Shown here piece after piece: positions 1-6,361 of a stretch of DNA of 8,176 bases. The translations under genes were made by a program, and so were the position numbers. The notes below the pieces were generated by a model. The model made no database searches, was not told the DNA's origin, and saw nothing but the letters and a program-made list of their open reading frames with translations. Source of the stretch: Sulfurovum sp. Lineage in GTDB: Bacteria; Campylobacterota; Campylobacteria; Campylobacterales; Sulfurovaceae. The stretch is taken from positions 1-8,176 of the forward strand of contig JALSTF010000220.1 of the NCBI GenBank assembly GCA_026983895.1, written 5' to 3'. Numbering within the stretch: the first letter of the stretch is position 1; each line of letters starts with the position of its first letter.

Positions 1-1386
1 GAAATGCTCCAGTACCATCTTCTGTGCGGCATTGGCAAAGAAAATGGCCTCCTCTCCTTTGGAAATAATATCGTCAACCACTTTGACATCATGCTCAAGG
101 ATCACATAGAGCAGATTGCGCTCTTTAAATCCTTTGACCAGTTTCTGTCCGAGCGGACCGTATCCGCAGATAATGATGTGGTTGGTGTATGTCGCACCGA
201 CCATCGCACGTTCGCGCAGCGTTTCAGGCTCTACTGTCAAATGGTCAGCAATGGTTTTGATGTTCTTCAGTACGAACGGTGTGAGGATCATAGAAAGGAC
301 CACCGTGATGATGAGTATCTGGTTGAGCCCGGGCGCAAGAAGGCCTTTGGCATTGGCCAGCGCGAAGATCGCCAGTGCGAACTCCCCTACTTCGAACAAG
401 GCCAGTGCGGTCTTCATGGCCGTACGTTTCTGTATGAAAAATTGCAGCAGCCCGAAGATCAGCAAGCCTTTAAGCAGCATGATACCTACCAGCAAGGCCA
501 AAATGATATGTCCGTAGTGGACGATGGAGTGCCAGTCTATCAACATACCGATGGAGACAAAGAAGACCCCGAGCAAGATATCCCTAAATGGAATAAGGTC
601 CGCTTCGATACGGTAGCGGTACTTGGTCTCGGAAAGCATCATCCCTGCGATGAATGCCCCCAGCGAATAGGAAAATCCGAAAGTTTCTGCCAGCACAGAA
701 GCCGAAAGCACCCCCAGGATAACAGAAACAAGGAATATCTCTTCCGAACCTGTACTCATGATCAGGTCAAAAAAGCGTTCAAGAAAGTACTTTCCTACGA
801 CAAAAAGGATGAGGAACACCAGTATGGCACTGCCCAGAGTGCTGAGCAGCAGCATGCCTATGGATTCAGCATGGGAAGTAAAGATGGAAACCATCAGAAG
901 TATCGGGATGACCGCGAGATCCTGGAAGATAAGGATGCCTACGGTGGTACGTCCGTATCCGGCATGGATCTCATTGTTCTCATTGAGTATTTTGAGTACG
1001 ATGGCGGTGGAGGAGAGGGACAGTGCAAAACCTATGACGATCGCCCCTTTGGCTTCCAGTCCAAAACCAAAGTACCCGATCAGGGAGAACAGAAGTCCCG
1101 AAAGCATGACTTGCAATACCCCAAAAAGAAAGACTTCTTTTTTCATATGTTTGAGATGGTTGACGGAAAATTCCAGCCCAATGGTGAACATCAGGAAAAC
1201 AATGCCGAACTCAGCCAGATGACCAAGGACTTCCCGCTGTTTTTCTGCAAAATGGTACAGCGACGAGATCGCAAAACCGGAAAGTACGTATCCTATGACC
1301 GTAGGAATATCGAACTTTTTCAGAACAACATTCAGTACCGTAGCAATGGCAATGGTCACAATAAGCACGACAAGAGCATTTTCCAT
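1..1386 (-). CDS. KefB-type monovalent cation:proton antiporter (CPA2 family), 3' end missing
   Basis: The minus strand is open from an ATG at 1386-1384 to base 1 (462 codons) with no stop, so the C-terminus lies outside the window. The start follows AAAGGAA (1397-1391). The protein begins MENALVVLIVTIAIATVL and has about 12 hydrophobic segments through residue ~390. CPA2 signatures are visible: SSTAIVLKIL near residue 130, the FQDLAVIP segment with Q155-D156 where the ion-binding carboxylate is expected, and LGAFIAG at 242-248. A TrkA-N/RCK nucleotide-binding fold then starts at about residue 402 (NHIIICGYGPLGQ, with G408-x-G410-x-x-G413). The family exchanges K+ or Na+ for H+ across the inner membrane, with gating through the cytosolic RCK domain. 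The order of membrane domain then RCK fits KefB/KefC/YbaL; which ion is carried cannot be read from sequence. The gene is divergent from ychF. Long open frames on the opposite strand here are shadows. Confidence 0.93.
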   Translation of the reverse strand, partial: MENALVVLIVTIAIATVLNVVLKKFDIPTVIGYVLSGFAISSLYHFAEKQREVLGHLAEFGIVFLMFTIGLEFSVNHLKHMKKEVFLFGVLQVMLSGLLFSLIGYFGFGLEAKGAIVIGFALSLSSTAIVLKILNENNEIHAGYGRTTVGILIFQDLAVIPILLMVSIFTSHAESIGMLLLSTLGSAILVFLILFVVGKYFLERFFDLIMSTGSEEIFLVSVILGVLSASVLAETFGFSYSLGAFIAGMMLSETKYRYRIEADLIPFRDILLGVFFVSIGMLIDWHSIVHYGHIILALLVGIMLLKGLLIFGLLQFFIQKRTAMKTALALFEVGEFALAIFALANAKGLLAPGLNQILIITVVLSMILTPFVLKNIKTIADHLTVEPETLRERAMVGATYTNHIIICGYGPLGQKLVKGFKERNLLYVILEHDVKVVDDIISKGEEAIFFANAAQKMVLEHF

Positions 1387-1402
1387 GAGTTTCCTTTGGA
1401 GA

Positions 1403-1408
1403 AGTATA
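1403..1408 (-). promoter_or_regulatory. Candidate -10 element for the cation:proton antiporter gene
   Basis: The minus strand reads TTTGCTATACTTC, giving a TATACT hexamer preceded by TTTGC, the same context as the other two promoters proposed in this window. No -35 is evident, as is common in Campylobacterota. The expected start site falls about 10 bases before the ATG, right at the Shine-Dalgarno sequence. That leader would be unusually short, so this call is weak. A GATAAT at 1528-1523 (minus) is a rival that would give a leader of about 130 bases. Confidence 0.33.
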
Positions 1409-1431
1409 GCAAAGAGATAGCGATACGGGAC

Positions 1432-1476
1432 TTAGAAAACGAATAAGCCAGACAAATACCTTAAACAAATACCCAT
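1432..1476 (-). CDS. Possible 14-codon leader ORF upstream of the antiporter gene
   Basis: On the minus strand an ATG at 1476-1474 opens a short frame, MGICLRYLSGLFVF, ending in TAA at 1434-1432. It is preceded by GAAGGAGGGG (near 1494-1485), among the best Shine-Dalgarno sequences in the window, at a spacing of roughly 8-9 bases. No other minus-strand start with sensible spacing uses that sequence. The frame ends 45 bases before the antiporter ATG. It could be a translated leader peptide that affects expression of the downstream gene, or the purine run could be chance in a promoter region. The peptide is hydrophobic and I do not recognise it. Confidence 0.25.
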   Translation of the reverse strand: MGICLRYLSGLFVF

Positions 1477-1505
1477 CACTAACCCCTCCTTCACCAATAT
1501 TTCGC

Positions 1506-1511
1506 TAAAAT
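1506..1511 (+). promoter_or_regulatory. Candidate -10 element for the ychF operon
   Basis: The plus strand reads ATTTCGCTAAAATCG, giving a TAAAAT hexamer preceded by TTTCGC, about 35 bases before the ychF ATG. The context matches the -10 proposed for xthA. A second TAAAAT lies at 1516-1521 and could serve instead. Epsilonproteobacterial sigma-70 promoters typically have a strong -10 and no conserved -35, which fits. Confidence 0.5.
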
Positions 1512-1545
1512 CGCGTAAAATTATTATCTACTGTAAGGAAATACC

Positions 1546-2649
1546 ATGGGATTAGGCATCGGACTTGTAGGACTGCCCAACGTCGGGAAATCGACCACTT
1601 TTAACGCGCTGACAAAAGCGCAGAACGCAGAGAGTGCGAACTATCCTTTCTGTACCATTGAACCGAACAAAGCGGTCGTACCTGTACCGGACAAAAGGCT
1701 TGAAGCACTTTCAAAGATCGTCAACCCTGAACGTGTGCAGCACTCTACACTTGACTTTGTGGACATCGCCGGCCTGGTCAAGGGGGCGAGCAAAGGAGAA
1801 GGCCTGGGGAATAAATTCCTCGGGAATATCCGTGAAACGGAAGTGATCCTTCACATTGTCCGCTGTTTTGAAGATGACAATGTGGTGCATACCGAAGGGA
1901 GCATCGACCCTATCCGTGATGTGGAAATTATCGAGCAGGAACTGCTTTTTGCCGATATCGATGCAGTGATCAAGCGTATCGAGATGCTGAGAAAGAAAGC
2001 CAAAGGCAATGACAAACAGGCCAAAGCACAGCTGGAAGTGGCTGAAGCACTTTTGGCGCACATTGAAGAAGGAAACCCCGTTTCCACCTTTGCCGACACG
2101 GACAGTGACCCTTTCAAAGCAATGAACAAAGATCTCAGACTGCTGACAAGCAAAGAGATCATCTACGGCGCCAATGTCGATGAAGAAGGACTGGGAGAAG
2201 ACAACGAATTTGTCCAAAAGCTCAAAGCCTATGCCCAGGAGAGAAACTCCGAAGTCATCAAACTCTGTGCCAAAGTCGAAGAAGAGATGGTCGATTTCGA
2301 TGAGGACGAGAGAGAAGAGATGCTGGCCGATCTCGGTGTGTCGGAATCCGGACTGGAGCAGATCATCCACAAAGGTTTCGACAAACTCGGCCTGCAAAGC
2401 TACTTTACCGCAGGGGTCAAGGAAGTCCGCGCCTGGACCATCCGAAAAGGTACCACTGCACCCAAAGCCGCTGCGGTCATCCATAATGATTTTGAAAAAG
2501 GATTTATCCGTGCAGAAGTCATTTCCTATGAGGACTTCATAGAATACGGCGGAGAACAGGGAGCCAAAGAAGCCGGGAAGAACAGACTCGAAGGCAAAGA
2601 GTACATCGTTCAGGACGGTGACATCATGCATTTCAGGTTCAACGTATGA
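1546..2649 (+). CDS. ychF: Redox/ribosome-associated P-loop ATPase YchF (Obg-family, OLA1-type)
   Basis: The 367-residue product has the usual YchF length (about 363-370). The N-terminal G domain shows the P-loop GLPNVGKS (residues 9-16), switch/G3 DIAG (73-76) followed by LVKGAS, and the YchF-type G4 motif NVDE (210-213) in place of NKxD. That change is the known reason YchF/OLA1 proteins prefer ATP to GTP. A helical, charged insertion covers roughly 125-200. The C-terminal TGS domain (about 284-367) includes RAWTIRKGTTAPKAAAVIH and ends DGDIMHFRFNV. The ATG is preceded by TAAGGAA with good spacing. The family is cytosolic, binds ribosomes, and in E. coli is linked to oxidative-stress control; the role in this organism is inferred. 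It is the first gene of a plus-strand operon, and its TGA overlaps the next start. Confidence 0.98.
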   Translation: MGLGIGLVGLPNVGKSTTFNALTKAQNAESANYPFCTIEPNKAVVPVPDKRLEALSKIVNPERVQHSTLDFVDIAGLVKGASKGEGLGNKFLGNIRETEVILHIVRCFEDDNVVHTEGSIDPIRDVEIIEQELLFADIDAVIKRIEMLRKKAKGNDKQAKAQLEVAEALLAHIEEGNPVSTFADTDSDPFKAMNKDLRLLTSKEIIYGANVDEEGLGEDNEFVQKLKAYAQERNSEVIKLCAKVEEEMVDFDEDEREEMLADLGVSESGLEQIIHKGFDKLGLQSYFTAGVKEVRAWTIRKGTTAPKAAAVIHNDFEKGFIRAEVISYEDFIEYGGEQGAKEAGKNRLEGKEYIVQDGDIMHFRFNV

Positions 2650-3110
2650 TGAAAAGACTGTTGTTTATCGGGCTCATCGGCCTGGCACTGACCGGCTGCG
2701 ACAACAAAAAAGGTGCCTTTATAGAAACTGTGGAGACACAGAACACTGTATCTGCCGCTGTTGCGAAACTCACTGCGGCACTTCCAGGCAAAGGGTTGGT
2801 ACTTATGGAAACCATAGACCATGCCAAAAATGCCAAAAAAGCCGGTCTCAGGCTCAATCCTGAAACCGTCGTCATATTTGGGAACCCCAAGATAGGTACC
2901 AAACTGATGCAGTGCAATCCTTCTATGGGGCTGGATCTTCCGTTACGGATGCTCTTTACTTCCAGCTATGAGGGAAAAACCACGATCATGTATACAAACC
3001 CGGAATACTGGAGCCTGAAACATAACATTAAAGATAAAACTTGTTTGGGTATTATACGACAGGCACATATAGCACTTCAGGAACTTGCAGAGGCTGCAGC
3101 GAAAAAGTAG
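2646..3110 (+). CDS. DUF302-domain lipoprotein
   Basis: The 154-residue product begins with two Met, a short basic region and a hydrophobic stretch ending in lipobox LTGC (residues 15-18). It should therefore be processed by signal peptidase II and lipidated at C18. Residues ~25-130 form a DUF302 domain: GLVLMETIDHAKNAKKAGL, then VVIFGNPKIGTKLMQ, then MGLDLPLRMLF, all typical of the family. The function of DUF302 is not established. The start is ATGATG: the first ATG overlaps the ychF TGA by four bases, and the second (2649) would shorten the protein by one residue. An AGG at 2634-2636 is the only nearby ribosome-binding signal, so translational coupling to ychF is likely. Asp follows the lipidated Cys. 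In E. coli this residue retains lipoproteins in the inner membrane; whether that rule holds here is unknown. Confidence 0.92.
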   Translation: MMKRLLFIGLIGLALTGCDNKKGAFIETVETQNTVSAAVAKLTAALPGKGLVLMETIDHAKNAKKAGLRLNPETVVIFGNPKIGTKLMQCNPSMGLDLPLRMLFTSSYEGKTTIMYTNPEYWSLKHNIKDKTCLGIIRQAHIALQELAEAAAKK

Positions 3111-3126
3111 TCTCTGCCACTATTAC

Positions 3127-3132
3127 AAAGGA
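3127..3132 (+). promoter_or_regulatory. Shine-Dalgarno sequence that fixes the YceI-family start
   Basis: AAAGGA sits seven bases before the ATG at 3140. The reading frame is open further upstream to 3041, but that extension would run back into the DUF302 gene and lacks a signal peptide. The ATG at 3140 gives an immediate MKKTLL signal sequence, so it is the chosen start. Confidence 0.75.
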
Positions 3133-3139
3133 TACTACT

Positions 3140-3775
3140 ATGAAAAAAACACTGCTCTCTCTTTTTGCCATCGCTTCACTTTCCCTTGCAGGAACCCCTG
3201 CCTCAACCGGTTGCGTCCTTGTACAGCCTGACAGCATGAATGTCACATGGAAAGCGTACAAGACACCCGCAAAGATCGGTGTGGGCGGAAAATTTACGGC
3301 GGTCAAGTACATACCGGCTTCTCTTGAAGGGAAGAACTTCAGAGAACTCTTCGTAGGCTCAAAAGTAAACATCGATACGACAAAGATCGATTCTGGTAAT
3401 GCAGGACGCGATGTAAAACTCGTCAAATTCTTTTTCGGCATGATGAAAAACGAACGCATCGAAGCAACGATCACCGATATACAGAGAACGGACAAACACG
3501 TCAAGGGCAAACCGCGTACCGGAACGCTTACTGTCGAGATCACGATGAACGGCATAACGAAAAATGTTCCCATGTCCTACTTTTACGACAAAGGGAAATT
3601 TGATGCAAAAGGTACGATAGATCTGATGGATTTCTCTGCCGGAAAAGCACTCTCTTCCATCAACAAAGCCTGCTATGACCTGCATAAGGGAAAGACATGG
3701 AGTGATGTGACCATCGGCTTCTCTACCACTGTCAAAGCAACGCTTTGCCATATCAACATTGCACAGAAAAAGTAG
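3140..3775 (+). CDS. YceI-family periplasmic protein
   Basis: The 211-residue product starts with a Sec signal peptide (MKKTLLSLFAIASLSLA, likely cut after A17) and is otherwise a single YceI/lipocalin-like domain. Family landmarks are VTWKAYKTP near 35-43, the GKF segment (50-52), SGNAGRDVKLVKFFF (85-99) followed by M-x-N-E-R-I-E-A, and the MNGITKNVPM strand pair (136-145). YceI relatives form an extended beta-barrel; some bind polyisoprenoid-type lipids, and E. coli YceI is exported and base-induced. The ligand here is unknown. Cysteines at 25, 178 and 203 could form a disulfide. The C25 region lacks a Leu at -3 and lies too far in, so this is not a lipoprotein. It lies 29 bases after the DUF302 gene and 6 bases before the DUF1456 gene, suggesting one transcript. 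Confidence 0.9.
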   Translation: MKKTLLSLFAIASLSLAGTPASTGCVLVQPDSMNVTWKAYKTPAKIGVGGKFTAVKYIPASLEGKNFRELFVGSKVNIDTTKIDSGNAGRDVKLVKFFFGMMKNERIEATITDIQRTDKHVKGKPRTGTLTVEITMNGITKNVPMSYFYDKGKFDAKGTIDLMDFSAGKALSSINKACYDLHKGKTWSDVTIGFSTTVKATLCHINIAQKK

Positions 3776-3781
3776 GCTGGA

Positions 3782-4252
3782 TTGAATACCAACGATATTT
3801 TTCACAGGATCGTCAACGCACTTTCGCTGAGTAAAAGCGATATTCTCGAAGCGTATACCCTCGAAGGCTACAATATGGATGAGGAACACCTTGAGGATCT
3901 GCTCAAAGATGCCGACAAAGTATCCGGAGAATGTTCCTATGAGGAACTTGGGGTATTGCTTGACGGCCTTGTCACGCTCAAACGGGGGCCCTCTCCGAAA
4001 AAACCCTCCGAAGAAGAAGCCGTACCGCTGACCAACAACCTTATTTTAAAAAAACTCCGCATTGCACTCGAGCTCAAAGAACCCGAAACGGAGATCATCT
4101 TCGGGCTGGGTGATGCCGCTTTGAGCAAACAGGAACTCAAGTCTCTTTTTAGAAGTGAGAGCCACAAAAACTTCAAAGCCTGTCCGGACGGCCTTCTCAT
4201 GGCTTTTCTTGAAGGCCTGGATGAGTTTTATTACAGCGGTGAAGAAGTATAG
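3782..4252 (+). CDS. DUF1456 (YehS-like) cytoplasmic protein, TTG start
   Basis: The 156-residue product has no signal peptide or membrane segment. It consists of two DUF1456-type repeats. Repeat 1 covers about 1-68 (NDIFHRIVNALSLSKSDIL to LLDGLVTLKRG). Repeat 2 covers about 84-152 (NNLILKKLRIALELKEPE, then SESHKNFKACPDGLLMAFLEGL) and closely follows the E. coli YehS pattern N-N-I-V-L-K-K-L-R-I-A and D-H-K-N-F. Repeat 1 lacks the HKNF-type stretch. The start is TTG at 3782: the next residues, NTNDIFHRIV, match the family N-terminus (SNDILRSVR in YehS), and no ATG occurs until codon ~32, inside the domain. The ribosome-binding signal is weak, so coupling to the YceI-family gene ending six bases upstream is likely. 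The biochemical function of the family is unknown. Confidence 0.88.
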   Translation: MNTNDIFHRIVNALSLSKSDILEAYTLEGYNMDEEHLEDLLKDADKVSGECSYEELGVLLDGLVTLKRGPSPKKPSEEEAVPLTNNLILKKLRIALELKEPETEIIFGLGDAALSKQELKSLFRSESHKNFKACPDGLLMAFLEGLDEFYYSGEEV

Positions 4253-4266
4253 GGCACCTCTAATAG
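4251..4266 (-). other. Copy C of the recurrent post-stop motif, in the convergent gap
   Basis: Read on the minus strand, five bases after the xthA TAA comes TTAGAGGTGCCCT, matching the core of the copies at 5101-5124 and 7919-7942. It lacks the TTTTT run and the CTTAATC box of the other two. It fills almost the whole 14-base gap between the convergent genes and overlaps the last bases of the DUF1456 stop codon. Confidence 0.4.
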
Positions 4267-5037
4267 TTACAGATCCATCACCAGTTTGACCGGGCAGTGG
4301 TCACTGCCCATGATCTTATCTAAAATTTCTGCTTCGATGATCTTTTCTTTAAGATCTTCGGAGACAAAGAAATAATCGATTCTCCAACCGACATTTCTAC
4401 CCCTTGCCCCTGCCCGGTAGCTCCACCAGCTGTAGCGGTCGGGAATATCTCCGTGTATATGCCTGAACGTATCCACATATCCGTTCTCTACCAGTGTATC
4501 CATCCATGCACGTTCGACAGGCAGGAAACCGGATGTCTGTTCATTGGCTTTGGGACGGGCAAGGTCTATGGGTTTATGGGCTGTATTGACATCCCCGCAG
4601 AAGATAATGGACTTTCCCTCTTCCCTTAACGCATTGAGATGTTCCAGAAACCTATCATAGAACGCCAGTTTGTATGCCAGGCGTTCTTCCCCGCTCTGCC
4701 CGTTGGGAAAATAGACATTGAAAAAAGCGATGTTTCCGAAATGGTATTCGTTTATGCGCCCTTCATTGAGGATATCCACATGATCACAGGCATGCGCTTC
4801 CCCTTTGATATCGGTATAGAGTGCTACGCCGGACTGCCCTTTTTTGCTTGAGGAATTGATGCTCTGGAATTTGAAATTCCGCTCAAATATCGTATCGGGG
4901 ATCTGGTCGGCTTCGGCTTTGATCTCCTGCAGACCGAGGAAATCCACTTCTGTCTCGTCTATCCATTTGAGCGCTTCTTTTTTATCGACAGCCCTGACTC
5001 CGTTGACATTCCATGAAATAAAGGTTGTTTTTGCCAT
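4267..5037 (-). CDS. xthA: Exodeoxyribonuclease III / AP endonuclease (ExoIII class)
   Basis: The 256-residue product is full length for bacterial exonuclease III. All catalytic motifs of the endonuclease/exonuclease/phosphatase fold are present: SWNVNG with N10, LQEIK with metal ligand E38, NVYFPNG with Y109, GDVN with D149 and N151, WRIDYFF with D221, and GSDHCPV with D245-H246. The enzyme cuts the backbone 5' to abasic sites and degrades duplex DNA 3' to 5' in base excision repair in the cytosol. The ATG at 5037 is the first in frame and gives MAKTTFISWN, the expected N-terminus; a purine-rich AGGGAACAG lies just upstream. The gene has its own candidate promoter, separating it from the L,D-transpeptidase gene. 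It converges on the DUF1456 gene across 14 bases. Confidence 0.97.
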   Translation of the reverse strand: MAKTTFISWNVNGVRAVDKKEALKWIDETEVDFLGLQEIKAEADQIPDTIFERNFKFQSINSSSKKGQSGVALYTDIKGEAHACDHVDILNEGRINEYHFGNIAFFNVYFPNGQSGEERLAYKLAFYDRFLEHLNALREEGKSIIFCGDVNTAHKPIDLARPKANEQTSGFLPVERAWMDTLVENGYVDTFRHIHGDIPDRYSWWSYRAGARGRNVGWRIDYFFVSEDLKEKIIEAEILDKIMGSDHCPVKLVMDL

Positions 5038-5087
5038 TGTCTGTTCCCTGCGGGGATCACGAAGACCCCTGTGTAAATTTTGGTAGA

Positions 5088-5093
5088 ATCATA
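5088..5093 (-). promoter_or_regulatory. Candidate -10 element for xthA
   Basis: The minus strand reads ATTTTGCTATGATTC, giving TATGAT preceded by TTTTGC, 50 bases before the xthA ATG. The TTTNGCTANNAT context matches the ychF promoter on the other strand. A TAGAAT on the plus strand at 5084-5089 overlaps, but it would point into the 3' end of the convergent L,D-transpeptidase gene and is not preferred. Confidence 0.55.
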
Positions 5094-5100
5094 GCAAAAT

Positions 5101-5124
5101 CGGATTAAGGACAGCTCTAAAAAT
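5101..5124 (-). other. Copy A of the recurrent post-stop motif, overlapping the L,D-transpeptidase stop
   Basis: On the minus strand this 24-base stretch reads ATTTTTAGAG, then CTGTC, then CTTAATCCG. It matches the stretch at 7919-7942 at 20 of 24 positions. The gene's TAG stop (5119-5117) is inside the motif. A short stem CAGC/GCTG flanks the ATTTTTAG loop in the same register as the longer stem at the psd copy. Confidence 0.45.
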
Positions 5125-6361
5125 CGCTGAGAATATCTTTTTTCTTTCTGGCAGGGTGTGGACGCGGCGTACTGCTCCTGACAGGTTTGCTAAAAAGCTT
5201 TCTTTCATACCCGTAAATATCCGGCCTGAATTGCACAGCCCCGTCTTTATCTACCCAGACAGTATGGTATTCGACAAAAACAGGGATCTCTTTTTCCAGT
5301 GTTTTCCAGGTCGTTTTCCCGGGCTTGTAGCTGTAGCCCAGTTCATGCAGCAGCGCCATGGGTTTCTCCAGCCTGATACAGCCGTGCGAATAGGCCCTCC
5401 TGCTTCGTTTGAAAAGCGACTTGGCAGGGGTGTCATGCATATAGACATTGAAGCGGTTGGGAAAAAGGAATTTCACCAGCCCCAGCGCATTCCTCCTGCC
5501 CGAAGGCTGATAGAGTTTGCCATCTTTGCCGTAGCGCAGACCCAGTTTTCTCAGCTGTGCAGGTGATTTGTGCGCATACTCCTTCGCATAGATGGAGGGT
5601 GGTACGTTCCATGTCGGGTTGAGGACGACATATTTCATTTTCCGGTTGAAAACAGGTGTGCGCATTTTGGGTTTGCCTACAACGATCTTCATACTCAATA
5701 CCTCTTCACCGTTCTCATAGTAGTGCATTTTGAACTCGGGAATGTTCACCAGCACATAATTCTCAGGCTTTGGGCGGGAGATCCTCTCCAGTGTCAGGTT
5801 CTTCTTGATCTTGGTGATGATACTGCTGATAGGCTGTTTCAATGCCCGTTTGGTCTGCGGGCCTATCTTTCCGTCTACGGCCAAACCGTGCCGCCTTTGA
5901 AACGCAAGTATCTGCGCTTCGAATGCCGGCGTGATCTCCGGTGTTTCTTCAAGATCGGCATCCTGAAGCAGGTTCAGTACCCTTTTGGTCCGCAGGATAT
6001 CCTCGTCCTCATCGCCTTTGAAACGGGGCGGTATATAGGTGTTTTGTATGGTATAGAGATAATCCAGATACTCTTTTAAAAGCGTGTAGCGTTTCGTTTG
6101 GGGCAAATGCTCCATCGTAAATTCGTATGCCCTGCCCTGTTCCGCAGCCTGACGGATACGCTGCCTGCTGATCTTCCTGTATGCATTGCGGTCTCCCCTG
6201 AACTGGGCAAAGTTGAGATCACCGTTGAGGATACACTCAGAGATCCTGTAGTCCGTTTTACCATGGCACAGGCTGTATTTGGCCTGATAGTCCAGAAGAA
6301 GAGGATCGGCAGCGGCAGCAAAAAGTGTAGTGAGTAAAAGCAGGGAAAAGAATTGTTTCAT
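5117..6361 (-). CDS. L,D-transpeptidase (YkuD catalytic domain, YcbB-like) with peptidoglycan-binding domain
   Basis: The 414-residue product begins with a signal peptide (MKQFFSLLLLTTLFAAAA), so it acts in the periplasm. Residues ~125-175 look like a peptidoglycan-binding type 1 domain (ILAFQRRHGLAVDGKIGPQT). The YkuD domain covers about 200-345. It has VVLNPTWNVPPSI (245-257), typical of the YcbB/LdtD branch, H309-D-T, and the catalytic S325-H-G-C328-I-R motif. The enzyme forms 3-3 meso-diaminopimelate cross-links, or related tetrapeptide exchanges, through the C328 thiol. E. coli YcbB is about 615 residues; this shorter form fits related proteins in other phyla. The tail (about 392-410) is basic and Pro-rich. 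The start ATG overlaps the HAD phosphatase TGA by four bases (6358-6361), so translation is probably coupled. Confidence 0.95.
   Translation of the reverse strand: MKQFFSLLLLTTLFAAAADPLLLDYQAKYSLCHGKTDYRISECILNGDLNFAQFRGDRNAYRKISRQRIRQAAEQGRAYEFTMEHLPQTKRYTLLKEYLDYLYTIQNTYIPPRFKGDEDEDILRTKRVLNLLQDADLEETPEITPAFEAQILAFQRRHGLAVDGKIGPQTKRALKQPISSIITKIKKNLTLERISRPKPENYVLVNIPEFKMHYYENGEEVLSMKIVVGKPKMRTPVFNRKMKYVVLNPTWNVPPSIYAKEYAHKSPAQLRKLGLRYGKDGKLYQPSGRRNALGLVKFLFPNRFNVYMHDTPAKSLFKRSRRAYSHGCIRLEKPMALLHELGYSYKPGKTTWKTLEKEIPVFVEYHTVWVDKDGAVQFRPDIYGYERKLFSKPVRSSTPRPHPARKKKDILSDF

Noticed and set aside
4..1446. Long plus-strand open frame (480 codons) opposite the antiporter gene
   Set aside because: Its product is rich in Gln, His, Asp and Lys with no domain or hydrophobic order. 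The opposite strand encodes a recognisable CPA2 transporter with intact motifs, so this is a shadow of codon bias.
1711..2631. 306-codon minus-strand open frame opposite ychF
   Set aside because: It is entirely antisense to ychF, which has every family motif. The Phe/Asp-rich product has no recognisable domain and no ribosome-binding site of note.
3041..3139. Upstream extension of the YceI-family frame
   Set aside because: It overlaps the DUF302 coding end and would bury the signal peptide. The ATG at 3140 has a proper Shine-Dalgarno sequence and signal sequence.
4292..4309. Palindrome GGGCAGTG/CACTGCCC near the 3' end of xthA, a possible terminator for the convergent operon
   Set aside because: It encodes the conserved GSDHCPV catalytic motif of exonuclease III, so the sequence is explained by protein constraint. 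The two-base loop and lack of a T-run argue against a terminator.
5084..5089. Plus-strand TAGAAT as a promoter
   Set aside because: Downstream on that strand is only the antisense of the L,D-transpeptidase gene. The minus-strand TATGAT overlapping it has the better context and a gene to serve.
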